Shown here in pieces: positions 60,683 to 64,000 of a DNA stretch of 64,000 nucleotides. Each line of letters starts with the position of its first letter. Position 1 is the stretch's first letter. Origin of the DNA: Mesorhizobium plurifarium. Lineage in GTDB: Bacteria; Pseudomonadota; Alphaproteobacteria; Rhizobiales; Rhizobiaceae. Under the pieces are notes generated by a model. It made no database searches. It worked only from the letters and a program-made list of their open reading frames with translations, and was not told the origin of the DNA. Made by a program: the position numbers and the translations under genes. The stretch spans positions 238,585 through 302,584 of the forward strand of contig CCNB01000004.1 of NCBI GenBank assembly GCA_000824785.1. The letters run 5' to 3'.

Positions 60683-61363
60683 ATGCGAAGCAGACTTCTG
60701 GCGCTCGGCCTCTTCTCGGCCGCCGCCATCCACCCCGTATTCGCCGCGCAGCCGGAGCCTAGCGCAGCCCCCGGGGACGAACCGCCGGCAATCGGCCGGC
60801 AGGATGACGCGGGTCCCGACTCCGGCCCCGGCCCGATGCCGTGGCACGGCCAGCGTTGGGCGATGCGGCACGGCCCCGAGGACTTCGGTCCGCGCCGCAT
60901 GGGTCCGCCGCCGGAATTCCTTGCCGCCCGGCTTGCGGCGCTCGAAACCCGGATCGGCATCCGCTCCGAACAGCTCGACGCCTGGCGCGACTACACCAGC
61001 GCGCTGCAAGCGGTGCTGGCGCCGCCGCCGCGGCCCGATTTCGGCCCACCCGGCCGGGGGCCCGACGATGCTGTCGGCGGCAAGCCGGATCAGGCAAAGC
61101 GCGATCCGTTCGCCTTCCAGGAAAAGCTGGCCGACGAGGTGACCAAGCGCGCCGCCTCGGCCGCCAAGCTCAAGGACGCCATCACCGTGCTTCGGGCCAA
61201 GCTGACGCCCGAACAGCTCGAAATACTCGCTTCGGCGGATCGGCCGCACGGCCCGCCCCCCGGTCCATGGGGTGATCCGCCGGACGCAGCCGGCCCCGGA
61301 GGTCTGCCTGATCACGGCGGACAGCTCCCTCCACCCCTACCCCGGAGTGGCGAGCAACTCTAA
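60683..61363 (+). CDS. LTXXQ motif (CpxP/Spy-like) periplasmic protein
   Basis: A 226-residue protein with a signal peptide (LLALGLFSAAAIHPVFA). The mature part has Pro/Gly/His-rich ends (PMPWHGQRWAMRHGPEDFGP and the tail PHGPPPGPWGDPP) around a helical core. The core contains TRIGIRSEQLDAWRDYTSAL and KLTPEQLEIL, the LTXXQ signature. Spy and CpxP of this family are periplasmic chaperones or sensors that damp two-component kinases; rhizobial relatives are less known. ATG 60683 follows AAAGGATC. It is divergent from the response regulator and upstream of the RND efflux genes. His-rich ends could bind metal. Confidence 0.82.
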   Translation: MRSRLLALGLFSAAAIHPVFAAQPEPSAAPGDEPPAIGRQDDAGPDSGPGPMPWHGQRWAMRHGPEDFGPRRMGPPPEFLAARLAALETRIGIRSEQLDAWRDYTSALQAVLAPPPRPDFGPPGRGPDDAVGGKPDQAKRDPFAFQEKLADEVTKRAASAAKLKDAITVLRAKLTPEQLEILASADRPHGPPPGPWGDPPDAAGPGGLPDHGGQLPPPLPRSGEQL

Positions 61364-61372
61364 CCGGCTGCA

Positions 61373-61412
61373 CCGGCCGGCCCTCTGACCCACCCGTTCA
61401 AGGGCCGGCCGG
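61373..61412 (+). terminator. Strong hairpin after the LTXXQ gene
   Basis: CCGGCCGGCCCT (61373-61384) and AGGGCCGGCCGG (61401-61412) form a perfect 12-bp GC-rich stem with a 16-base loop, followed by CTCCTCTTT. It probably ends the LTXXQ transcript or limits read-through into the efflux genes. The remainder of 61413-61652 contains no gene I can support. Confidence 0.7.
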
Positions 61413-61652
61413 CTCCTCTTTCAACCGAACGATGCGTCGAGCTGCCGCCAGGCCGCCCGACGCGAATGGAGAGCACCATGTGGGAAGCGCTCATGATGCT
61501 GCGCCTCATCGTGTCTGTCGCTCCGGGCTTGCCGGTCGGCCGGCGCGCGCCGCAGCCAGCGATCGCGCCCGTCCAAACCGGAGACGCGATCCGGTTGAAC
61601 TTCGCGGCCTTTCGGCTGTCGCTCCCGAGCGCCTCGACCAACGTCAAAAACG

Positions 61653-62804
61653 ATGACCGCAAAATTGCGTAAACGACATCTTCTTCTGCTGGCTGTGCTT
61701 GTCGTGGTGGCCGCCGTCGCCGCGCTCAAGGCCTATGGCCGCGCCGCCCCCGTACCCGCCACACAGGCACCGGTGTCGTCGGCGACACTTACGGTTTCCG
61801 TGGAGAAGGTCGCCTCCGAGACGGTCACGTCGTCGATCAGCGCGACCGGCACCGTCGCCGCCTGGCAGGAAGCGACGATCGGCGCGGAAGAAAGCGGCCT
61901 GCGCCTGACCGAGGTCCTGGTGGCCGAGAGCGATCATGTGAAGGCCGGCGATGTCGTCGCGCGATTGGACGACTCGCTTCTCAAGGCCCAGCTCGCCGAG
62001 CAGAAGGCAGCCGTCGCCCAGGCCCAGGCGACGCTCGACTCCGCGCTGTCGGCTGCCGCGCGCGCCGACAAGCTGCTGGCCAGCAATGCCGTCAGCGCGG
62101 AGACCGCCGAGGAAAAGGCGACCGCCGTCAAAACCGGCAAGGCCGGCGTCGACCAGGCCGAGGCCGCCGCCGCGCGGCTGCAGGCCCAACTCGGCAGGAC
62201 GACCATCCGCGCTCCATTCGACGGCATCGTCTCCAGCAAGCCGGCCGTGACGGGTTCCATCGTCCAGGCCGGCACCGAGCTGATGAAGATCGTCCGCGAC
62301 GGCAGGCTGGAGGTCGGCGTGCTTGTCCCTGAAAAGGACCTGGCGGCAATCTCGGCCGGTCAGCCGGCCAACATCGTCGACGCATCCGGCCGCGCCTTTT
62401 CCGGCAGCGTTTCCCGGATAGCCGAGACGGTCAACTCGACCACCCGGCTCGCCACGGTTTATGTCGCCGTCGGCGACGGCTCGGGCCTGAAGCCCGGCAT
62501 GTTCGCCCGCGTCATGATCGAGACGGCGGCCTCCCGCCAGCTCACCGTCGCCGAGACGGCCCTGGTCTGGCATGACGGCAAGCCGGCCGTGTTCGTCGTC
62601 GATGATCAAGGCAAGGTCAGCACGCATCCCGTTGCGACCGGCACGCGTCAGAACGGCCGGGTAGCCATCGAAAGCGGCTTGTCGGAAGGCGACCGCGTCG
62701 TCGTCGCCGGCGCCGGCTTCCTCAACGACGGCAACCTCGTGCGTGTCGCCGCCGGCGAGACGAAAGCTGCCGATGCCGCGAGCACGGCGGAGTCGGCACA
62801 ATGA
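61653..62804 (+). CDS. RND efflux periplasmic adaptor (membrane fusion protein)
   Basis: A 383-residue MFP-family protein with an N-terminal membrane anchor (LLLLAVLVVVAAVAAL). The barrel-sandwich lipoyl region is GTVAAWQEATIGAEESGLRL and TTIRAPFDGIVSS; between them is an alpha-helical hairpin (SLLKAQLAEQKAAVAQAQAT). Beta-barrel and membrane-proximal domains follow. It links an inner-membrane RND pump to an outer-membrane channel. Its stop overlaps the pump start by four bases (ATGA). No TolC-like channel gene is visible in the window. The substrate is unknown; the link to the LTXXQ/two-component genes suggests drugs, metals or membrane stressors. Confidence 0.93.
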   Translation: MTAKLRKRHLLLLAVLVVVAAVAALKAYGRAAPVPATQAPVSSATLTVSVEKVASETVTSSISATGTVAAWQEATIGAEESGLRLTEVLVAESDHVKAGDVVARLDDSLLKAQLAEQKAAVAQAQATLDSALSAAARADKLLASNAVSAETAEEKATAVKTGKAGVDQAEAAAARLQAQLGRTTIRAPFDGIVSSKPAVTGSIVQAGTELMKIVRDGRLEVGVLVPEKDLAAISAGQPANIVDASGRAFSGSVSRIAETVNSTTRLATVYVAVGDGSGLKPGMFARVMIETAASRQLTVAETALVWHDGKPAVFVVDDQGKVSTHPVATGTRQNGRVAIESGLSEGDRVVVAGAGFLNDGNLVRVAAGETKAADAASTAESAQ

Positions 62805-64000
62805 ACGCCATCTCCTCCTGGTCGATCCGCAATCCGGTTCCGACCATCGTGCTGTTCTTGTCGCTCAGCGTTGCTGGCGTCTACGGCTTCATGCAGCTGC
62901 GCACCAACAACATGCCCGACATCGACTTGCCGACCGTCACCGTCACGGTGGCGCAGCCGGGTGCGGCGCCGAGCGAAATGGAAGTCCAGGTGGCGCGCGT
63001 CATCGAGAACGCCGTCGCGACGCTTGAAGGCGTCAACGACGTCTCGACCTCGATCAGCGAGGGCTCGTCCGCCACCACGGTCGAATTCACCCTCGGGACG
63101 GATCCCGAGACCGCCGCCAACGATGTCCGCAACGCCGTCTCCGGCGTGCAGTCCAGCCTGCCGGCCGCGGCCCAGACGCCGGTCGTGGCGAAGGTCAACG
63201 CAACCGGCAATTCGGTGCTGACCTTCGTCGTCGAGGCGCCGACCATGTCGCCCGACGCACTGAGCTGGTACATCGACAACGACGTCGCCAAGGTCCTGCT
63301 CGGTGTCGACGGCGTCTCCAAGATCACCCGTTCCGGTGGCGTCGACCGCGTCATCCGCGTCGAGCTCGACCCCGACCGAATCGCCGCTCTCGGCATCAGC
63401 GCCGGCGATGTCAGCCAGACGCTGGCCTCCAACAACGTCAACCAGCCCGGTGGCCGCGCCAATATCGGTGGCCAGGAGCAGTCGGTGCGCACGCTGGCCA
63501 GCGCCACGACCGTCGAGGCGCTGGCCGACACCCGCATCGCACTGAGCGGCGCCGGCGACGTCAAACTCTCCGACCTCGGCACCGTCGTCGACAGCTGGGA
63601 AAAGCCGCGCCAGGCGGCCTATCTCGACGGCAGGCAGGTCGTCGCCTTCAATGTCTACAGATCGGTGGGCTCGAGCGAGATCGACGTGGTCAAGGCCGCC
63701 CGCGCCGCGATCGCCGACATGGGCGCCAAGACCACCGTCGCGAAGTTCACCGAAGTCACCTCCTCATCCGGCTTCGTCCAGGAAAGCTACGACGCCGCCT
63801 TCGAAGCTCTATGGCTGGGCGCGCTGCTCGCTATCGGCGTGGTCTGGCTGTTTTTGCGCGACGTCAGGGCGACGCTGGTGTCGGCTGTGGCGATGCCGCT
63901 GTCGCTGATCCCGACCTTCGCGGTGATGGCGGCCTTCGACATCTCGCTCAACAACATCACCCTGCTGGCGCTGTCGCTGGTGGTCGGCATCCTCGTCGAC
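62801..64000 (+). CDS. RND efflux transporter permease (AcrB/MexF type), 3' end beyond window
   Basis: The first 400 codons of a gene that runs off the end of the window; a full RND pump has about 1,000-1,050 residues. The start SWSIRNPVPTIVLFLSLSVA with a first membrane helix, the porter-domain sequence NNMPDIDLPTVTVTVAQPGA and NPGGRANIGG-like turns, then a second membrane region (LWLGALLAIGVVWLFLRDVR, LVVGILVD) are typical of the ACR_tran family. It is translationally coupled to the adaptor gene. It exports its substrate using the proton gradient. The proton-relay Asp residues of helix 4 lie right at the window end. Confidence 0.93.
   Translation, partial: MNAISSWSIRNPVPTIVLFLSLSVAGVYGFMQLRTNNMPDIDLPTVTVTVAQPGAAPSEMEVQVARVIENAVATLEGVNDVSTSISEGSSATTVEFTLGTDPETAANDVRNAVSGVQSSLPAAAQTPVVAKVNATGNSVLTFVVEAPTMSPDALSWYIDNDVAKVLLGVDGVSKITRSGGVDRVIRVELDPDRIAALGISAGDVSQTLASNNVNQPGGRANIGGQEQSVRTLASATTVEALADTRIALSGAGDVKLSDLGTVVDSWEKPRQAAYLDGRQVVAFNVYRSVGSSEIDVVKAARAAIADMGAKTTVAKFTEVTSSSGFVQESYDAAFEALWLGALLAIGVVWLFLRDVRATLVSAVAMPLSLIPTFAVMAAFDISLNNITLLALSLVVGILVD

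Noticed and set aside
60470-61315. N-terminal extension of the response regulator frame
   Set aside because: The added 282 residues are antisense to the LTXXQ gene and cross the probable binding array; the receiver domain starts at ATG 60469.
61478-61672. A 64-codon frame overlapping the start of the RND adaptor gene
   Set aside because: GGAGAG precedes its ATG, but the peptide has no signal, domain or coding-like pattern; it remains only a weak leader candidate.

Overview
The window is GC-rich chromosomal DNA from an alphaproteobacterium of the Rhizobiales, most like Mesorhizobium. The evidence is the gene content and order: an aminotransferase-hom-glpX-recJ run beside a divergent phaC, folE-hisI, a rhizobial Ctp/Tad pilus locus, a DUF2336 protein, a tandem glycine riboswitch before gcvTHP, and a nested palindromic intergenic repeat of a type I recall from Mesorhizobium. 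I see no insertion sequence, phage gene, CRISPR array, plasmid replication gene or integration site. Genes are densely packed and most of the window is core genome.

Layout. 1-5384: the end of a glutathione-dependent formaldehyde-activating enzyme, a YaiI-type protein, a DUF1345 membrane protein, a cytochrome b561 / molybdopterin oxidoreductase pair, a GNAT acetyltransferase, a DUF3011 protein and an orphan amino-acid binding protein. 5385-10297: a palindromic repeat, a decayed gene end, the tandem glycine riboswitch and gcvT-gcvH-gcvP. 10308-19567 (minus strand): a membrane diguanylate cyclase, a TPR lipoprotein and a Tad/Ctp pilus assembly operon (cpaB, secretin, small lipoprotein, cpaE, cpaF, tadB, tadC) with no pilin or prepilin peptidase in sight. 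19801-34396: parE, an FUSC exporter-like protein, a VOC protein, a DUF2336 protein, a MaoC / CoA-ester lyase pair, an ICMT-like methyltransferase divergent from a TetR regulator with twin operators, a nitroreductase, a repeat-containing secreted protein, an outer-membrane barrel, an acyltransferase and thrS.

34639-42321 is the most distinctive region. A divergent IclR regulator faces one tight operon: a periplasmic sugar-type binding protein, a zinc deacylase of the AstE/AspA/DoeB family, a threonine-dehydratase-like PLP enzyme (EutB-like), two separate single-domain ABC ATPases and two RbsC-type permeases. The ATPases look like the two halves of an RbsA/MglA protein split into two genes, each degenerate where the other is intact. 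My reading is an uptake and catabolism system for an N-acylated amino acid or diamino acid through a ribose-type transporter. The substrate is unknown.

42412-57940: a class D beta-lactamase, yidD, a LysR regulator, a NifU-like scaffold with altered ligands, folE, hisI, a patatin-like phospholipase, recJ, glpX, hom, an aminotransferase, a small lipoprotein, phaC, an M15-type peptidase lipoprotein, tRNA-Glu and a small Cys-rich secreted protein. 58048-64000: another small secreted protein, a two-component system (histidine kinase and OmpR-type regulator), and, divergently, an LTXXQ/CpxP-like periplasmic protein followed by an RND efflux adaptor and the first 400 codons of an RND pump. The regulator-LTXXQ intergenic region carries phased GGAAAC repeats that look like regulator binding sites. 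This resembles the Cpx/Bae envelope-stress logic of enterobacteria.
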